A stretch of DNA of 18,404 nt, taken from Geobacter sp. UBA1603 (GTDB taxonomy: Bacteria; Desulfobacterota; Desulfuromonadia; Geobacterales; Pseudopelobacteraceae). The notes under the pieces are model-generated. The model did no database searches. It was not told the DNA's origin and saw only the letters and a program-made list of their open reading frames with translations. Position 1 is the first letter of the stretch; each line of letters starts with the position of its first letter. Below are positions 8,043-17,390 of this stretch, piece after piece. The stretch spans positions 4,601 through 23,004 of the forward strand of contig DCNF01000052.1 in assembly GCA_002322035.1 (NCBI GenBank), written 5' to 3'. The translations under genes and the position numbers were made by a program.

Positions 8043-9350
8043 CTACTTTCTCCCCCGGATTCTGACGCCCTTCAAAAAACCTTCATAATTCTTGGTGATC
8101 AGGTGTGACTCGATCTGGGCAACGGTATCCATCCCAACTCCGACTGCGATCAGCAACGCCGTTCCGCCGAAATAAAAAGGCAGGTTGAATTTCCCAATCA
8201 GAATCGAAGGAAGAACGCAGATCACCGAGATATAGATTGCACCGGCAAAAGTAAGCCTGGTCAGCACACTGTCCATAAAATCGGATGTTTCTTTACCCGG
8301 TCTGATACCAGGGATATAGCCGCCGTGCTTCTTTATGTTTTCGGCGACGTCAACCGGATTAAAAGTCACAGCCGTATAGAAATAGCAGAAGAAGATAATG
8401 AAAGCAACGAAAAAGATATTGTACACCCAGTTGCCCGGAGAAAGGCTTTTCGCTGCCTGCTGTACCCAGGGGATATTGATGAAGTTCGCCACCGTTGCCG
8501 GAAACATGATGATCGATGACGCGAAAATAGGCGGAATTACACCAGCCATATTAACTTTGAGCGGCAGATGGGATGTCTGCGCATTGAACGTCTTCAAACC
8601 GACTACCCGCTTGGCATAATGAATCGGGAGGCGCCGCTGGCCGCGTTCAACAAAAATGATGCCTGCAATCACAGCAAACATGACCGCCAACACAAAAATA
8701 ATCACAAAAAGCGAAATCTGCCCGGCATTAAAAAGACGCCCGGTATTACCAAGCGCAGTTGGAATACGGGCAACAATCCCGGCGAAAATTATCAGTGAAA
8801 TGCCGTTACCAATTCCTTTTTCTGACATCTGTTCGCCAAGCCACATGATAAAGGCGGTGCCGGCCGTCAGGGTGATGACCGTCATCAGGCGAAAAGACCA
8901 GCCGGGATTCGGGACAATCAACTCACCGGCCGGCCCGCGCATACTCTCCAGGCCGATCGCAATTCCCATTCCCTGCACAACACTCAACAGGACCGTACCA
9001 TACCGGGTATACTGAATAATCTTCTTGCGTCCCGATTCACCTTCCTTGGAAAGTTTTTCAATTGCCGGCACAACAACAGTCAGCAACTGGAAAATAATCG
9101 ACGAGGAGATGTACGGCATAATGCCGAGGGCAAAAACAGTCAGACGCTCAAGCGCGCCTCCCGAAAACATATCAAACAAGCCCAACAATGTACCCTGTGA
9201 CTGCTTGAAAAAATGCGAAAGGGCAATCCGGTCAACACCCGGGGTCGGGATGAAACAGCCGATACGGTAAACGGCAAGCATCCCGAGCGAAAAAAGAACC
9301 CTCTTTTTCAATTCGGGAATTTTGAAAATATTCTGGAGTGCATCAAGCAC
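8043..9350 (-). CDS. secY: Preprotein translocase subunit SecY
   Basis: This is the channel subunit of the SecYEG translocon in the inner membrane, with 435 residues and about ten hydrophobic segments. Family landmarks are IPTPGVD (34-40), the plug region LFDMFSGGALERL (58-70), GEQMSEKGIGNGISL (172-186), cytoplasmic loop RGQRRLP (236-242), VNMAGVIPPIFASS (266-279), and YIPGIRPGKET (345-354), whose Arg is needed for SecA-driven transport. The start is GTG at 9350, which shares one base with the rplO stop (TAGTG), so translation is probably coupled to L15. The coding sequence reads MLDALQNIFKIPELKKRVLF. Position at the end of the spc ribosomal genes is standard. Confidence 0.99.
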   Translation of the reverse strand: MLDALQNIFKIPELKKRVLFSLGMLAVYRIGCFIPTPGVDRIALSHFFKQSQGTLLGLFDMFSGGALERLTVFALGIMPYISSSIIFQLLTVVVPAIEKLSKEGESGRKKIIQYTRYGTVLLSVVQGMGIAIGLESMRGPAGELIVPNPGWSFRLMTVITLTAGTAFIMWLGEQMSEKGIGNGISLIIFAGIVARIPTALGNTGRLFNAGQISLFVIIFVLAVMFAVIAGIIFVERGQRRLPIHYAKRVVGLKTFNAQTSHLPLKVNMAGVIPPIFASSIIMFPATVANFINIPWVQQAAKSLSPGNWVYNIFFVAFIIFFCYFYTAVTFNPVDVAENIKKHGGYIPGIRPGKETSDFMDSVLTRLTFAGAIYISVICVLPSILIGKFNLPFYFGGTALLIAVGVGMDTVAQIESHLITKNYEGFLKGVRIRGRK

Positions 9351-9793
9351 TAGGCGGTCTCCTCGACACTGCCGCCGGCAGCAGCAATTTTATCCTTGGC
9401 TGACTGGCTGAAGCGGGTTGCAGTAACTTTCAGGGCCTTACTGATATCGCCATTACCAAGAATTTTCACACAATCGGCAGCCGACTTGATCAATCCTCTG
9501 GACGCGAGGGCAGCGGCATCAACCGTTGCGCCAGCCTCAAAAACATCGAGCTGGTTAAGGTTAACCAGGGAATATTCAACGCGCTGCAGCGGAGTAAAAC
9601 CACGCTTGGGAAGACGACGCTGCAACGGCATCTGTCCACCCTCGAAACCGGCCTTGATACTGCCACCGGAGCGGGCCTTCTGACCCTTATGACCCTTGGT
9701 TGCAGTTTTACCATGTCCCGAACCAGGGCCGCGGCCGATCCGTTTTCTATTTTTCGTAGAGCCCAGAGCAGGCTTGAGTGTATTCAGTTCCAT
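9350..9793 (-). CDS. rplO: 50S ribosomal protein L15
   Basis: At 147 residues this is the standard L15 length. It begins MELNTLKPALGSTKNRKRIGRGPG, followed by the glycine/basic stretch GSGHGKTATKGHKGQKARSGG that threads into 23S rRNA, then FEGGQMPLQRRLPKRGF. The C-terminal globular part is intact. L15 is a late assembly protein of the 50S. I chose the ATG at 9793 rather than the one at 9799, because the AAGGGG Shine-Dalgarno is about 9 nt from 9793 but only 3 nt from 9799, and MELNTLKP is the usual start. Its stop overlaps the secY GTG by one base. Confidence 0.97.
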   Translation of the reverse strand: MELNTLKPALGSTKNRKRIGRGPGSGHGKTATKGHKGQKARSGGSIKAGFEGGQMPLQRRLPKRGFTPLQRVEYSLVNLNQLDVFEAGATVDAAALASRGLIKSAADCVKILGNGDISKALKVTATRFSQSAKDKIAAAGGSVEETA

Positions 9794-9811
9794 TATCATT
9801 AACCCCTTTGA

Positions 9812-9988
9812 CTAGGCTACATTCAGCAGATGAGCAACCTTGTTGATCATGCCCCGTATTTCAGGCGTATCCTGGCGTTCAACGGTCTGGTTGAGTTTTT
9901 TCAATCCGAGGCCGATTACGACATCACGATGTTTTTTCGGCGTTCCAATTATGCTTTTAACGAGCGTTATCTGCAGATCGCTGCTCAT
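9812..9988 (-). CDS. rpmD: 50S ribosomal protein L30
   Basis: This short gene encodes 58 residues, in phase between rpsE and rplO. The sequence starts [20 protein letters not shown] and continues with [26 protein letters not shown], the classic L30 signature. It ends HLLNVA. L30 binds 23S rRNA on the solvent side of the 50S. The ATG is at 9988 with GAGGA 5 nt upstream, and the stop is TAG at 9812-9814. Length matches the bacterial family (58-60 residues). The spc-operon position between S5 and L15 confirms it. Confidence 0.97.
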   Translation of the reverse strand: MSSDLQITLVKSIIGTPKKHRDVVIGLGLKKLNQTVERQDTPEIRGMINKVAHLLNVA

Positions 9989-10009
9989 GACATTCCTCGC
10001 TTCAGAGTA

Positions 10010-10498
10010 TTATTCGGTGATGCCGCGACGGGCAGCAATTTCTTCCGGGGTTTTCAGTCGCTGAAGACCTGCAAAAGCGGCCTTGACAACATTGTGTGGG
10101 TTATTTGACCCAAGACATTTGGAAAGGATGTTGTTAATACCGGCCGCTTCAAAAATTGCACGGGCGGCACCGCCAGCAATCACACCGGTACCTGCGGAAG
10201 CGGGCTTCATCAAAAGCTTGCCGGCACCGAATCTGCCCTCGATCTCAAAAGGAATCGTCTGGCTCTGATTGACCGGCACCTTGATCAGGTTTTTCTTGGC
10301 CTGTTCAACGCCTTTTCTGATCGCTTCGGGTACTTCATTCGCCTTACCAAGGCCATAACCGACATGACCATTCCCGTCACCGACAACGATCAGAGCCGAA
10401 AAACTGAAGCGACGACCACCCTTGACGACTTTGGCAACACGGCTGATATGAACAACACGATCCGTGAGATTCAGTTCCGCTGGATTAATTCTACTCAA
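10010..10498 (-). CDS. rpsE: 30S ribosomal protein S5
   Basis: This complete 162-residue S5 has the N-terminal double-stranded RNA-binding-like domain with [30 protein letters not shown] (residues 21-50), then the C-terminal domain with [25 protein letters not shown]5 sits by the mRNA entry channel with S3 and S4 and affects decoding accuracy. The start codon is TTG at 10498. It gives [16 protein letters not shown] and is preceded by GAGGAGG at 5-6 nt; there is no alternative ATG in a sensible place. The bases from Shine-Dalgarno to start (10496-10510) are identical over 15 nt to those before rpsD. Spacing is 20 nt from rplR and 21 nt to rpmD. Confidence 0.98.
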   Translation of the reverse strand: MSRINPAELNLTDRVVHISRVAKVVKGGRRFSFSALIVVGDGNGHVGYGLGKANEVPEAIRKGVEQAKKNLIKVPVNQSQTIPFEIEGRFGAGKLLMKPASAGTGVIAGGAARAIFEAAGINNILSKCLGSNNPHNVVKAAFAGLQRLKTPEEIAARRGITE

Positions 10499-10518
10499 TG
10501 AAAACCTCCTCGTACGCT

Positions 10519-10884
10519 TTAGAAACGAAGCCCGGCTTCGCGGGCGGCGTCGGCAAGAGCCTTGATTCTGCCATGATAAAGAAAACCGTTACGATCAAAT
10601 ACAACCGCAGAAATGCCTTTGTCCTGGGCAATCCTGGCAATCTGGGTGCCGACATGCACGGCCGCTGCCACATTTCCGGTGCAGGCAAGGGCGGACGCAT
10701 CGTCAGAAAGGGTCGAACAGGCTGCTAGAGTAACACCCTTCGTATCATCAATCAGCTGGGCATAAATATGCCGGGCACTTTTGAATACATTCAGCCGGGG
10801 GCGTTCCGACGTACCGCGCACTTTCTTGCGGACGCGCACCTGTCGCTTCAGCCTGGTAATTGTTTTAATTGCTGTCTTTGCCAC
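10519..10884 (-). CDS. rplR: 50S ribosomal protein L18
   Basis: At 121 residues this is a standard L18, which with L5 and L25 binds 5S rRNA and attaches it to the 50S. It shows the basic N-terminus ([19 protein letters not shown]), then [66 protein letters not shown]. The start is GTG at 10884, giving MAKTAIK. AAGGAG lies 6 nt upstream; the nearby ATG at 10888 is out of frame. It is the only large-subunit gene in the window with a non-ATG start. It lies 19 nt after rplF. Confidence 0.97.
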   Translation of the reverse strand: MAKTAIKTITRLKRQVRVRKKVRGTSERPRLNVFKSARHIYAQLIDDTKGVTLAACSTLSDDASALACTGNVAAAVHVGTQIARIAQDKGISAVVFDRNGFLYHGRIKALADAAREAGLRF

Positions 10885-10903
10885 ACATGTCTCCTTATAA
10901 AGA

Positions 10904-11443
10904 CTATTTCTTACCGGTCTTGCCGGCTTTTCTCAGGATAGTCTCGTCAGCATACTTGATACCCTTGCCTTTATACGGCTCGGGCTCACGGAATGAACGG
11001 ATCTTGGCGGCGGTCTGGCCGACCAGCTCCTTGTCAAACCCCTTGACCGACAGTTTGGTCATCTTGTCGACATCGATGGTGATACCATCCGGTATGGCAA
11101 AATTGACCGGGTGCGAATATCCCAAACTTAACACAAGCTCCTTGCCCTTTACCTCGGCACGGTAGCCAACACCGTTGATCTCAAGGTCAGTCTGGAAACC
11201 GGCGGTAACTCCGACAACCATGTTATTGATCAGGGTGCGGGTCAAACCATGAGCGGCACGTGTCGAAGCGGCCTCGTCGTTGCGAGTGACTTCAAGGCTG
11301 TTCGTCGAAATATTCAGCGTCACGCACGGCATGATCTGACGGCTCAATGATCCTTTCGGGCCTTGAACGGTAAGCAGTGATTCGGCAAACGTAACGTTGA
11401 CACCCGCAGGTATGGATACGGGAAGTTTCCCTATTCTTGACAT
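10904..11443 (-). CDS. rplF: 50S ribosomal protein L6
   Basis: This is a full-length 179-residue L6 with its two duplicated domains. Visible family blocks are [15 protein letters not shown], the mid-protein [17 protein letters not shown] stretch, and the C-terminal signature [26 protein letters not shown], which contacts the sarcin-ricin loop region of 23S rRNA where elongation factors act. The ATG at 11443 has AAGGAG about 9 nt upstream. It lies between rpsH and rplR with short gaps, as in the standard spc operon. Nothing unusual. Confidence 0.98.
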   Translation of the reverse strand: MSRIGKLPVSIPAGVNVTFAESLLTVQGPKGSLSRQIMPCVTLNISTNSLEVTRNDEAASTRAAHGLTRTLINNMVVGVTAGFQTDLEINGVGYRAEVKGKELVLSLGYSHPVNFAIPDGITIDVDKMTKLSVKGFDKELVGQTAAKIRSFREPEPYKGKGIKYADETILRKAGKTGKK

Positions 11444-11468
11444 CTGTTCGTGCTCCTTGATAGCAAGT

Positions 11469-11867
11469 TTACCAGACAGTACAGATCAATTCCCCGCCGA
11501 CACCGGCTTTGCGGGCGGCAGCGTCAGTGATTATGCCTTTTGACGTGGAAAGAATCGCCACACCGAGGCCGTTCTTGACGGTCGGGATGTCCTCTGATTT
11601 GACATAGACACGGCCACCCGGCTTGCTGACGCGCTTGATCTCATTGATGACGCTGTCTTTCTCGTCGATGTATTTCAGATAGACCCGCAATACACCCTGG
11701 AGATTGTCGGAGATCACCTTGTAGTTTTTGATAAAACCTTCCTGCTTGAGGACATTGGCGATGCTGACCTTCAGGTTGGAGGAAGGAATATCGACCTTCT
11801 GATGCTTGACCATATTGGCGTTTCTTATTCTGGTCAGCATATCAGCGATTGGATCTGTCATGGACAT
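11469..11867 (-). CDS. rpsH: 30S ribosomal protein S8
   Basis: At 132 residues, this has the S8 start [27 protein letters not shown], the middle block [10 protein letters not shown], and the C-terminal signature SKPGRVYV-like / [34 protein letters not shown]8 is a primary 16S rRNA binder in the central domain and in E. coli represses the spc operon through rplE mRNA; I could not identify a matching S8 site here. I use the ATG at 11867 because AGGAG is about 10 nt upstream; a second ATG two codons later is too far from it. The 39-nt gap after rpsN is one of the longer ones. Confidence 0.97.
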   Translation of the reverse strand: MSMTDPIADMLTRIRNANMVKHQKVDIPSSNLKVSIANVLKQEGFIKNYKVISDNLQGVLRVYLKYIDEKDSVINEIKRVSKPGGRVYVKSEDIPTVKNGLGVAILSTSKGIITDAAARKAGVGGELICTVW

Positions 11868-11906
11868 TGTGCATGTGCTCCTGTCATTTATGCTTCTGCG
11901 AGTTAA

Positions 11907-12092
11907 TTACCAGCTCGATTTAATGACGCCGGGAATCTGACCGGCGGACGCATACTTTCGCAGGCAGATCCTGCACATTTCAAACTTGCGGTAATATGCT
12001 TTCGGCCTGCCGCACACCGGACAGCGGTTATGCTGACGCACCTTAAACTTCGGTTTGCGCTGCGACTTGATGATCATTGACGTTTTTGCCAC
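11907..12092 (-). CDS. rpsN: 30S ribosomal protein S14, short zinc-binding type (type Z)
   Basis: This is a 61-residue S14 with ligands C24, C27, C40 and C43 in [20 protein letters not shown], ending [12 protein letters not shown]. The length and cysteines mark the short zinc (C+) form, distinct from the about 100-residue E. coli form. S14 binds the 30S head with S3 and S10. The start is GTG at 12092, giving [16 protein letters not shown], with GGGAGG about 5 nt upstream. The N-terminus is canonical for this form. It lies between rplE and rpsH, as in the standard spc order. Confidence 0.97.
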   Translation of the reverse strand: MAKTSMIIKSQRKPKFKVRQHNRCPVCGRPKAYYRKFEMCRICLRKYASAGQIPGVIKSSW

Positions 12093-12115
12093 GGATTCCT
12101 CCCGGTGTCTCTTTC

Positions 12116-12655
12116 TTAATTCCTGAACGGCATGCCGAGGTATTTGAGGAGCGCTTTGCCCTCTTCATCGGTTTTTGCCGACGTAACAACAGTGATGTTC
12201 AGCCCCTTGATCTTGTCGATCTGGTCATAATTGATTTCAGGGAATATCAGCTGTTCCTTGATGCCAAGAGTGTAATTTCCCTTGCCGTCAAAAGCCTTGC
12301 CTGAAACACCCTTGAAGTCGCGAACACGCGCCAGGGAAACGTTCATCAGACGATCAAGGAACTCATACATCCGCTCACGGCGGAGCGTAACCATGCAGCC
12401 GATCGGCATCCCTTGACGCAGCTTGAAACTGGCGATCGATTTCTTTGCCTTGGTAACGACCGATTTCTGGCCGGTAATGGCATTCAGTTCAACCACGGCC
12501 GAATCAAGAATCTTGATGTTCTGGATCGCTTCACCAAGGCCCATGTTAACGACGACCTTCTCAATCCGCGGCACTTCCATGATATTTTTGTAATTGAAAT
12601 CATTGCGCAGCTTGGCAACAACTTCGTTATGGTACAGTTCCTTCAAACGGGCCAT
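12116..12655 (-). CDS. rplE: 50S ribosomal protein L5
   Basis: This 179-residue L5 carries 5S rRNA together with L18 and makes the bridge to S13. Signatures are the start [62 protein letters not shown], and [34 protein letters not shown] chose the ATG at 12655. Longer in-frame starts at 12664 and 12733 add residues with no family resemblance, and the latter runs back into rplX. An AGGAGG lies just upstream. It follows rplX by 19 nt. Confidence 0.98.
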   Translation of the reverse strand: MARLKELYHNEVVAKLRNDFNYKNIMEVPRIEKVVVNMGLGEAIQNIKILDSAVVELNAITGQKSVVTKAKKSIASFKLRQGMPIGCMVTLRRERMYEFLDRLMNVSLARVRDFKGVSGKAFDGKGNYTLGIKEQLIFPEINYDQIDKIKGLNITVVTSAKTDEEGKALLKYLGMPFRN

Positions 12656-12674
12656 TATTGTCATCTCCTCCTGG

Positions 12675-13001
12675 CTATTTCTCGAGGGCAGTGCCGCACT
12701 TGGTGCAGACCCGCTGCTTATCGCCATTTTCAAGCAGGTTTTTTCTGGTTCTTACCGGCTTGGCGCATGCGGAACAGAACAGCATAACGTTGGAGATATG
12801 AATTGCCGCCTCTTTCTCCGTAATGCCTCCGGCTTCGTTGCCACGGGCCTTGACATGGCGCTTGACCATATTCAGGCCTTCAACAATGACACCGTTCTTT
12901 TTCGGCAGCAACCGCTGTACCTTGCCGGTTTTATTTTTTTCCTTACCGGCAATCACCATAACCGTGTCGCCCTTGCTGACATGTGACTTGATCGCTTGCA
13001 T
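12675..13001 (-). CDS. rplX: 50S ribosomal protein L24 with C-terminal zinc knuckle
   Basis: This 108-residue L24 has the KOW domain near the N-terminus ([37 protein letters not shown]), which nucleates 50S assembly near the 5' end of 23S rRNA. The C-terminal part has two CxxC pairs, C76/C79 (CSAC) and C99/C102 (CTKC). This fits a zinc ribbon, present in some bacterial L24 and absent in E. coli L24. The ATG at 13001 has GGAG 7 nt upstream. It lies 18 nt after rplN and 19 nt before rplE. Confidence 0.97.
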   Translation of the reverse strand: MQAIKSHVSKGDTVMVIAGKEKNKTGKVQRLLPKKNGVIVEGLNMVKRHVKARGNEAGGITEKEAAIHISNVMLFCSACAKPVRTRKNLLENGDKQRVCTKCGTALEK

Positions 13002-13019
13002 CTACGTTCTCCGATTCGA

Positions 13020-13388
13020 TTAAAGTACTTCCGGTGCGAGAGAAATAATCTTCATAAACTTTTTGGCGCGAAGCTCCCTGGCTACAGGACCAAAAATACG
13101 AGTGCCGACCGGCTCCTTCTGATTATTGATCACGACGCCGGAGTTATCATCAAAACGGATATACGACCCATCCGGCCGGCCGAGCTCCTTGGCTGTCCGG
13201 ACAATCACCGCCTTGACAACATCGCCTTTCTTGACCTTTGAGTTAGGCAGAGCCTCTCGAACAGAAGCGACGATAATGTCTCCGATCCCGGCATATTTAC
13301 GCTTCGAACCGCCGAGCACCTTGATGCAGAAGAGCTTCTTCGCACCCGAGTTGTCGGCAACATCCAGTATTGACTGCATCTGTATCAT
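13020..13388 (-). CDS. rplN: 50S ribosomal protein L14
   Basis: This is a complete 122-residue L14 with the universally conserved blocks [27 protein letters not shown], the [14 protein letters not shown] loop, [53 protein letters not shown], and the C-terminal [11 protein letters not shown]14 forms the bridge to 16S helix 14 and is the site where silencing factor RsfS docks. The ATG at 13388 has GAGGAG upstream; the in-frame ATG three codons later is not used by relatives. It opens the spc block 19 nt after rpsQ. Confidence 0.98.
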   Translation of the reverse strand: MIQMQSILDVADNSGAKKLFCIKVLGGSKRKYAGIGDIIVASVREALPNSKVKKGDVVKAVIVRTAKELGRPDGSYIRFDDNSGVVINNQKEPVGTRIFGPVARELRAKKFMKIISLAPEVL

Positions 13389-13407
13389 TACTCAGTACTC
13401 CTCTGTC

Positions 13408-13665
13408 CTAAGAGATGCTTTCGATGATCTGCTTGAGGCTCCAGCGCTTGTCCTTGCTCAACGGACGGCACTCGATAATCTGTACGCGGTCACCGACCTT
13501 GCAGCTGTTGTTCTCGTCATGCACTTTGTACTTGACGCTGCGCTTGATGTATTTGTTGTACAGCTGATGTTTGACAAGCCGGTCGACCTTGACAACGACG
13601 GTTTTTTCCATCTTGTCGCTCACCACAACACCAACCTGGGTTTTCCTGTGACCACGTTCACTCAT
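13408..13665 (-). CDS. rpsQ: 30S ribosomal protein S17
   Basis: This 85-residue S17 is an OB-fold primary binder of the 16S 5' domain. It shows [69 protein letters not shown], all in the expected order. The ATG at 13665 has GGGAG about 6 nt upstream. It lies 10 nt after rpmC and ends the S10 block. Nothing unusual. Confidence 0.98.
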   Translation of the reverse strand: MSERGHRKTQVGVVVSDKMEKTVVVKVDRLVKHQLYNKYIKRSVKYKVHDENNSCKVGDRVQIIECRPLSKDKRWSLKQIIESIS

Positions 13666-13675
13666 CTGTTACTCC

Positions 13676-13864
13676 CTATGCCTTGCTCTCGGTAAGAATG
13701 GTACTGATCCGTGCAATATCCTTGCGGATGGTTTTAAGCTTGGCTGTATTTTCAAGCCTGCCGGTGTGCAGCTGAAAATTGAGGTTGAACAGTTCTTGAG
13801 TCAAGTCACCCTTTTTCTTGTTCAACTCGTCAGCAGACAGTTTACGAAGGTCATTAGGCTTCAT
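13676..13864 (-). CDS. rpmC: 50S ribosomal protein L29
   Basis: The gene encodes 62 residues, a two-helix protein at the exit tunnel rim that binds trigger factor and SRP together with L23. The sequence [53 protein letters not shown] is typical. I set the ATG at 13864; an upstream ATG in the same frame adds 18 residues inside rplP with no family match. The start codon overlaps the end of rplP by 11 nt, and the G-rich Shine-Dalgarno (eight G in a row) also codes for rplP residues. Confidence 0.96.
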   Translation of the reverse strand: MKPNDLRKLSADELNKKKGDLTQELFNLNFQLHTGRLENTAKLKTIRKDIARISTILTESKA

Positions 13865-14276
13865 GGTTCCCCCCCCTGATAATAAACTTGGTGGAAACGG
13901 GCAGTTTGTGGGCAGCAAGCCTCAAGGCTTCGCGGGCGATCTCTTCAGTTACGCCTTCCATTTCATAGAGGATCGTGCCGGGGTGAATTACGCAGACCCA
14001 GGAGTCAGGTGATCCTTTTCCCTTGCCCATCCTGGTTTCAGCCGGTTTGGAAGTCAGCGGTTTGTCGGGGAAGACTCTGATCCAGATTTTACCACCCCTT
14101 TTGATATAGCGGGTCATTGCAATACGCGCCGCTTCAATCTGGCGTGAGTCAAGCCAGCCGCACTCAGTGGCCTGGAGACCAAACTCTCCGAATGATAGTT
14201 CGATGCCGCGGCACGGCTTACCGGTCATGCGGCCTTTCATCTGTTTTCTATGTTTTACCCGTTTAGGCATTAACAT
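13854..14276 (-). CDS. rplP: 50S ribosomal protein L16
   Basis: At 140 residues this L16 begins [17 protein letters not shown] and carries [44 protein letters not shown] and [11 protein letters not shown]16 lies near the A-site and peptidyl-transferase centre. R82 corresponds to the Arg that is hydroxylated in E. coli (R81). The ATG at 14276 is preferred over the one at 14270 because AGGAG is about 9 nt upstream. Its 3' end contains a G8 run (C at 13869-13876) and overlaps rpmC by 11 nt. It follows rpsC by 33 nt. Confidence 0.97.
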   Translation of the reverse strand: MLMPKRVKHRKQMKGRMTGKPCRGIELSFGEFGLQATECGWLDSRQIEAARIAMTRYIKRGGKIWIRVFPDKPLTSKPAETRMGKGKGSPDSWVCVIHPGTILYEMEGVTEEIAREALRLAAHKLPVSTKFIIRGGNHEA

Positions 14277-14309
14277 TGATGCATGCTCCTGTCTGCAAAG
14301 TAGAGGATG

Positions 14310-14942
14310 TTACTGTCCGGGGAGAACTTCGCCCTTAAAAATAAGGACCTTAACCCCGATGATTCCGTACGTTGTTTTCGCTTCAGCAAAACCGTAATCA
14401 ATATCAGCACGCAGGGTATGCAGGGGAACACGCCCCTCGCGGTACCATTCAGTACGCGACATTTCGGCACCGCCCAGGCGGCCGGAACAGGTGATCCTGA
14501 TCCCTTTGGCGCCGAACTTGAGTGCCGACGTCACGCTTTTCTTCATGGCGCGGCGGAAGGCGATGCGGCGCTCAAGTTGCAGTGCCACGTTTTCAGCCAC
14601 CAGCTGCGCATCCAGTTCAGGTTTGCGCACTTCATGGATATTGATAAAAATCTCTTTGGAAGTCAGGCCGGCAAGATCTTTTTTGATGGTCTCGACTTCA
14701 GAGCCCTTCTTGCCGATAATCAGGCCTGGGCGGGCAGTATGGATGTTGATCTTGGTCTTGTTGGCCGCCCGCTCGATCTCAATTTTTGAAACCCCGGAAT
14801 TGTAGAGACGCTTTTTGAGGAACTTGCGAATTGCAAGATCTTCATGAAGCAGTTTTGCATAATCTGCCTCAGCATACCATTTGGAGTCCCAGGTTTTGAT
14901 AACGCCGAGACGGAAGCCTATCGGATTTACTTTTTGTCCCAA
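14310..14942 (-). CDS. rpsC: 30S ribosomal protein S3
   Basis: This 210-residue S3 forms part of the mRNA entry channel with S4 and S5, and has helicase function with them. The N-terminus [23 protein letters not shown] is canonical. The KH domain (about 40-110) includes the GxxG loop in [11 protein letters not shown]. The C-terminal domain has [38 protein letters not shown] and ends with [14 protein letters not shown]. The start codon is TTG at 14942, supported by GGAGGT 5 nt upstream and by MGQKVNP being the family start. It lies 20 nt after rplV. Confidence 0.98.
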   Translation of the reverse strand: MGQKVNPIGFRLGVIKTWDSKWYAEADYAKLLHEDLAIRKFLKKRLYNSGVSKIEIERAANKTKINIHTARPGLIIGKKGSEVETIKKDLAGLTSKEIFINIHEVRKPELDAQLVAENVALQLERRIAFRRAMKKSVTSALKFGAKGIRITCSGRLGGAEMSRTEWYREGRVPLHTLRADIDYGFAEAKTTYGIIGVKVLIFKGEVLPGQ

Positions 14943-14962
14943 ACTACACCTCCAGGTGAAAA

Positions 14963-15298
14963 CTATTTCGTATCAGAAAGAGTAACTGAAATATGGCTCG
15001 TCGGCTTGCGGATCTTGCTTGCACGCCCCATGGCACGGGGCACAAAACGCTTGAGAACGGCGCCGCCATCAACATAAATTGTCTTTACAAACAGGCCGTC
15101 AACATCGGAAACGCCCTTCTGCTCTGCATTGGCAACTGCCGAGCGGAGAAGCTTGACAATGATCTGGGCCGAAGGATTCGGCAGAAACCGCAGAGCATTA
15201 AGGGCGTCCTGAATTCCCTTGCCGCGCACCAGATCCACCAAAAGGCGGGTCTTGCGTGGCGAGAGTCGTGCAAATGTAAGCTTGGCGCTGGATTCCAT
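14963..15298 (-). CDS. rplV: 50S ribosomal protein L22
   Basis: This is a complete 111-residue L22. It begins [27 protein letters not shown] and includes [27 protein letters not shown], then a beta-hairpin loop region [32 protein letters not shown] that lines the peptide exit tunnel and is a target of macrolide-resistance mutations. The ATG at 15298 is 16 nt after rpsS. Length and order are standard. Confidence 0.98.
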   Translation of the reverse strand: MESSAKLTFARLSPRKTRLLVDLVRGKGIQDALNALRFLPNPSAQIIVKLLRSAVANAEQKGVSDVDGLFVKTIYVDGGAVLKRFVPRAMGRASKIRKPTSHISVTLSDTK

Positions 15299-15314
15299 TG
15301 TCTATATCCCCTTG

Positions 15315-15593
15315 CTACTTCTTGACTTTGCTCTTCTTGTCGGCCGCGTGGCCGTGAAAGGTACGGGTCGGGGCAAACTCGCCGAGCTTGTGGCCGACCA
15401 TATTCTCGGTAACAAAGACCGGGATGAACTTGCGGCCGTTATGGACAGCAAGACTCAAACCGATGAACTCCGGAGTGATCGTCGAACGGCGCGACCAGGT
15501 CTTGATGATTTTTTTGGAATTAGGCCCTTCGGCAACAACCTTTTCCATCAGATGGCCATCGATGAATGGTCCTTTTTTAATTGAACGTGCCAT
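15315..15593 (-). CDS. rpsS: 30S ribosomal protein S19
   Basis: At 92 residues this is the standard S19, a 30S head protein that works with S13 and touches the intersubunit bridge. Signatures are [38 protein letters not shown] and [38 protein letters not shown]. The ATG is at 15593. It lies 21 nt after rplB and 16 nt before rplV, the normal S10 order. Nothing unusual. Confidence 0.98.
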   Translation of the reverse strand: MARSIKKGPFIDGHLMEKVVAEGPNSKKIIKTWSRRSTITPEFIGLSLAVHNGRKFIPVFVTENMVGHKLGEFAPTRTFHGHAADKKSKVKK

Positions 15594-15614
15594 GGTATAT
15601 CAGCCCCTCGACTG

Positions 15615-16439
15615 TTATTTTGAACGCTTCTTAATGATAAAGCGGTCCGAAGACTTGTTGGTTCTGGTTTTGTATCCTTTAGTCGGTATGCCCCAAGGGG
15701 TTACCGGATGGCGGCCGCCGGACGTGCGCCCTTCTCCACCGCCATGCGGATGGTCAACCGGGTTCATGGCAACGCCGCGGACTTTAGGCCTTTTGCCGAG
15801 CCAACGTGAACGACCGGCTTTGCCTATGTTGACGTTCTCGTGATCAATATTTCCGACCTGGCCGATGGTGGCGTAGCAATCCTGCAGAATCAGGCGTACC
15901 TCACCGGAGGGAAGCTTGATCTGGGAATACTTGCCCTCCTTTGACATCAACTGGGCGAATGTACCGGCGCTGCGGGCCAGCTGGGCGCCTTTGCCGATCT
16001 TCAGCTCAATGTTATGGATAATGGTACCGAGCGGAATCGAACGGATCGGAAGTGCATTACCCGGTTTGATGTCAGCTTCCGGACCGCTGATGACCGTATC
16101 GCCGACCTTGAGGTCGAGCGGAGCAAGAATGTAGCGCTTCTCGCCATCGACATAGTTAAGGAGCGCAATCCTGGCACTGCGGTTCGGGTCGTACTCGATG
16201 CTGGCGACAGTGGCCGGAATGTTGCGTTTGTCGCGACGAAAATCGATGATCCGGTACTTCTGCTTATGCCCGCCGCCCTTGTGGCGTGCGGTTACACGGC
16301 CAAGAGCATTGCGGCCACCTGTTTTGCGCAGGGATACCAGCAGTGACTTCTCAGGTGTTGCTGTCGTAATCTCTTCAAACGTCGAGCAGGTCTGATGTCT
16401 GCGTCCTGCCGATGTCGGTTTATAGCTCTTGATTCCCAT
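15615..16439 (-). CDS. rplB: 50S ribosomal protein L2
   Basis: This 274-residue L2 is required for subunit association and tRNA binding near the peptidyl-transferase centre. Landmarks are [68 protein letters not shown], and the near-universal C-terminal block [30 protein letters not shown], which holds the conserved His (E. coli H229 equivalent). The tail KRSK is basic. The ATG at 16439 lies 21 nt after rplW. Confidence 0.99.
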   Translation of the reverse strand: MGIKSYKPTSAGRRHQTCSTFEEITTATPEKSLLVSLRKTGGRNALGRVTARHKGGGHKQKYRIIDFRRDKRNIPATVASIEYDPNRSARIALLNYVDGEKRYILAPLDLKVGDTVISGPEADIKPGNALPIRSIPLGTIIHNIELKIGKGAQLARSAGTFAQLMSKEGKYSQIKLPSGEVRLILQDCYATIGQVGNIDHENVNIGKAGRSRWLGKRPKVRGVAMNPVDHPHGGGEGRTSGGRHPVTPWGIPTKGYKTRTNKSSDRFIIKKRSK

Positions 16440-16460
16440 TGTGAACCCCGTAGGTGTTGT

Positions 16461-16745
16461 TTAAACTTCAAAGAAGTCTATGGACTGACCCTCCTGAAGG
16501 GTCACATACGCCTTTTTCCAATTTGCCCGTTTGCCGTAGCTGCGGCCAAAACGCTTGACCTTGCCCGCCACGTTTACCGTACGGACTTCAGCGACTTTTA
16601 CCTTGAAAAGGGCTTCAACCGCCTGTTTGATCTCGATCTTGTTTGCTTCGCGATCCACCACGATTGTCACGGTGTTCGTTGAGTCGCTGCCAAGAGACGT
16701 TTTTTCCGTGACATGGGGCTTCTTGATGACAGAATAGATGTTCAT
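16461..16745 (-). CDS. rplW: 50S ribosomal protein L23
   Basis: This 94-residue L23 sits at the exit tunnel opening and docks trigger factor and SRP. It begins [19 protein letters not shown], then [30 protein letters not shown] and [24 protein letters not shown]. The ATG at 16745 overlaps the rplD stop in an ATGA arrangement (4 nt), a classic sign of translational coupling. Length and order match the family. Nothing unusual. Confidence 0.98.
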   Translation of the reverse strand: MNIYSVIKKPHVTEKTSLGSDSTNTVTIVVDREANKIEIKQAVEALFKVKVAEVRTVNVAGKVKRFGRSYGKRANWKKAYVTLQEGQSIDFFEV

Positions 16746-17365
16746 TTCTGCAGCACTCCTTCGACGGACGCAACAGCACCCTGCGTAAAAATAATATTCT
16801 TGAACTTCAGCATGTCATGGACATTGAGCCCAGATGCGGGAAGCATCTTTACATGGGGAACGTTCCTGGCAGAGAGGACGAGGTTATTGCTCGGGCTGTC
16901 TGACACGATCAGAGTCTTTTCAATCTCAAAACGCTTCATGAAGCCGACGAACTCCTTGGTGGAGATCTTTTCGAAATCAAGTTTGTCCAGTACGGTGATG
17001 CTGTTGTTCTTGTACTGCAGCGACAGGACCGAGCAGAGAGCGGCACAACGGGCTTTCTTGTTCATACTCAGGTCATACGTCTTGGGCTGGGGGCCGAACG
17101 CAACGCCGCCTCCAGGATACTGCGGAGCACGGCTGCAACCCTGGCGGGCGTTGCCGGTACCCTTCTGTTTAAAAGGCTTTTTACCGCCGCCTGAAACAGC
17201 TGCGCGGTTTTTGACAGCGACGGTGCCGGCGCGGCGATTGGCCAGCTGGATACGCAGCGCCTGGTGAATGAGGTGCTCTTTGACCTCTGCGCCGAAAACC
17301 GCATCCGGCAGCTGCAGTTCACCGACCTGCTGCTTGTTCATGTTGTAGACTACTATCGAAGGCAT
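16742..17365 (-). CDS. rplD: 50S ribosomal protein L4
   Basis: At 207 residues this L4 contains the extended tunnel-wall loop [35 protein letters not shown] and the following block. L4 is an early 50S assembly protein whose loop lines the peptide exit tunnel; in E. coli it also attenuates its own operon through the leader upstream of rpsJ. That leader is not expected here because tuf is directly upstream. The ATG at 17365 gives the canonical [17 protein letters not shown]. It overlaps rplW by 4 nt at its end. Confidence 0.98.
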   Translation of the reverse strand: MPSIVVYNMNKQQVGELQLPDAVFGAEVKEHLIHQALRIQLANRRAGTVAVKNRAAVSGGGKKPFKQKGTGNARQGCSRAPQYPGGGVAFGPQPKTYDLSMNKKARCAALCSVLSLQYKNNSITVLDKLDFEKISTKEFVGFMKRFEIEKTLIVSDSPSNNLVLSARNVPHVKMLPASGLNVHDMLKFKNIIFTQGAVASVEGVLQK

Positions 17366-17390
17366 ACGGTTACTCCCGGTAAAAATCTAA

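Noticed and set aside
13126..13695. Plus-strand open frame of 189 codons opposite rplN, rpsQ and the end of rpmC
   Set aside because: It crosses three well-identified genes in antisense, and the peptide looks like reverse-frame noise.
16713..17267. Plus-strand open frame of 184 codons opposite rplD
   Set aside because: The opposite strand is an unmistakable L4; the frame is a by-product of its codon bias.
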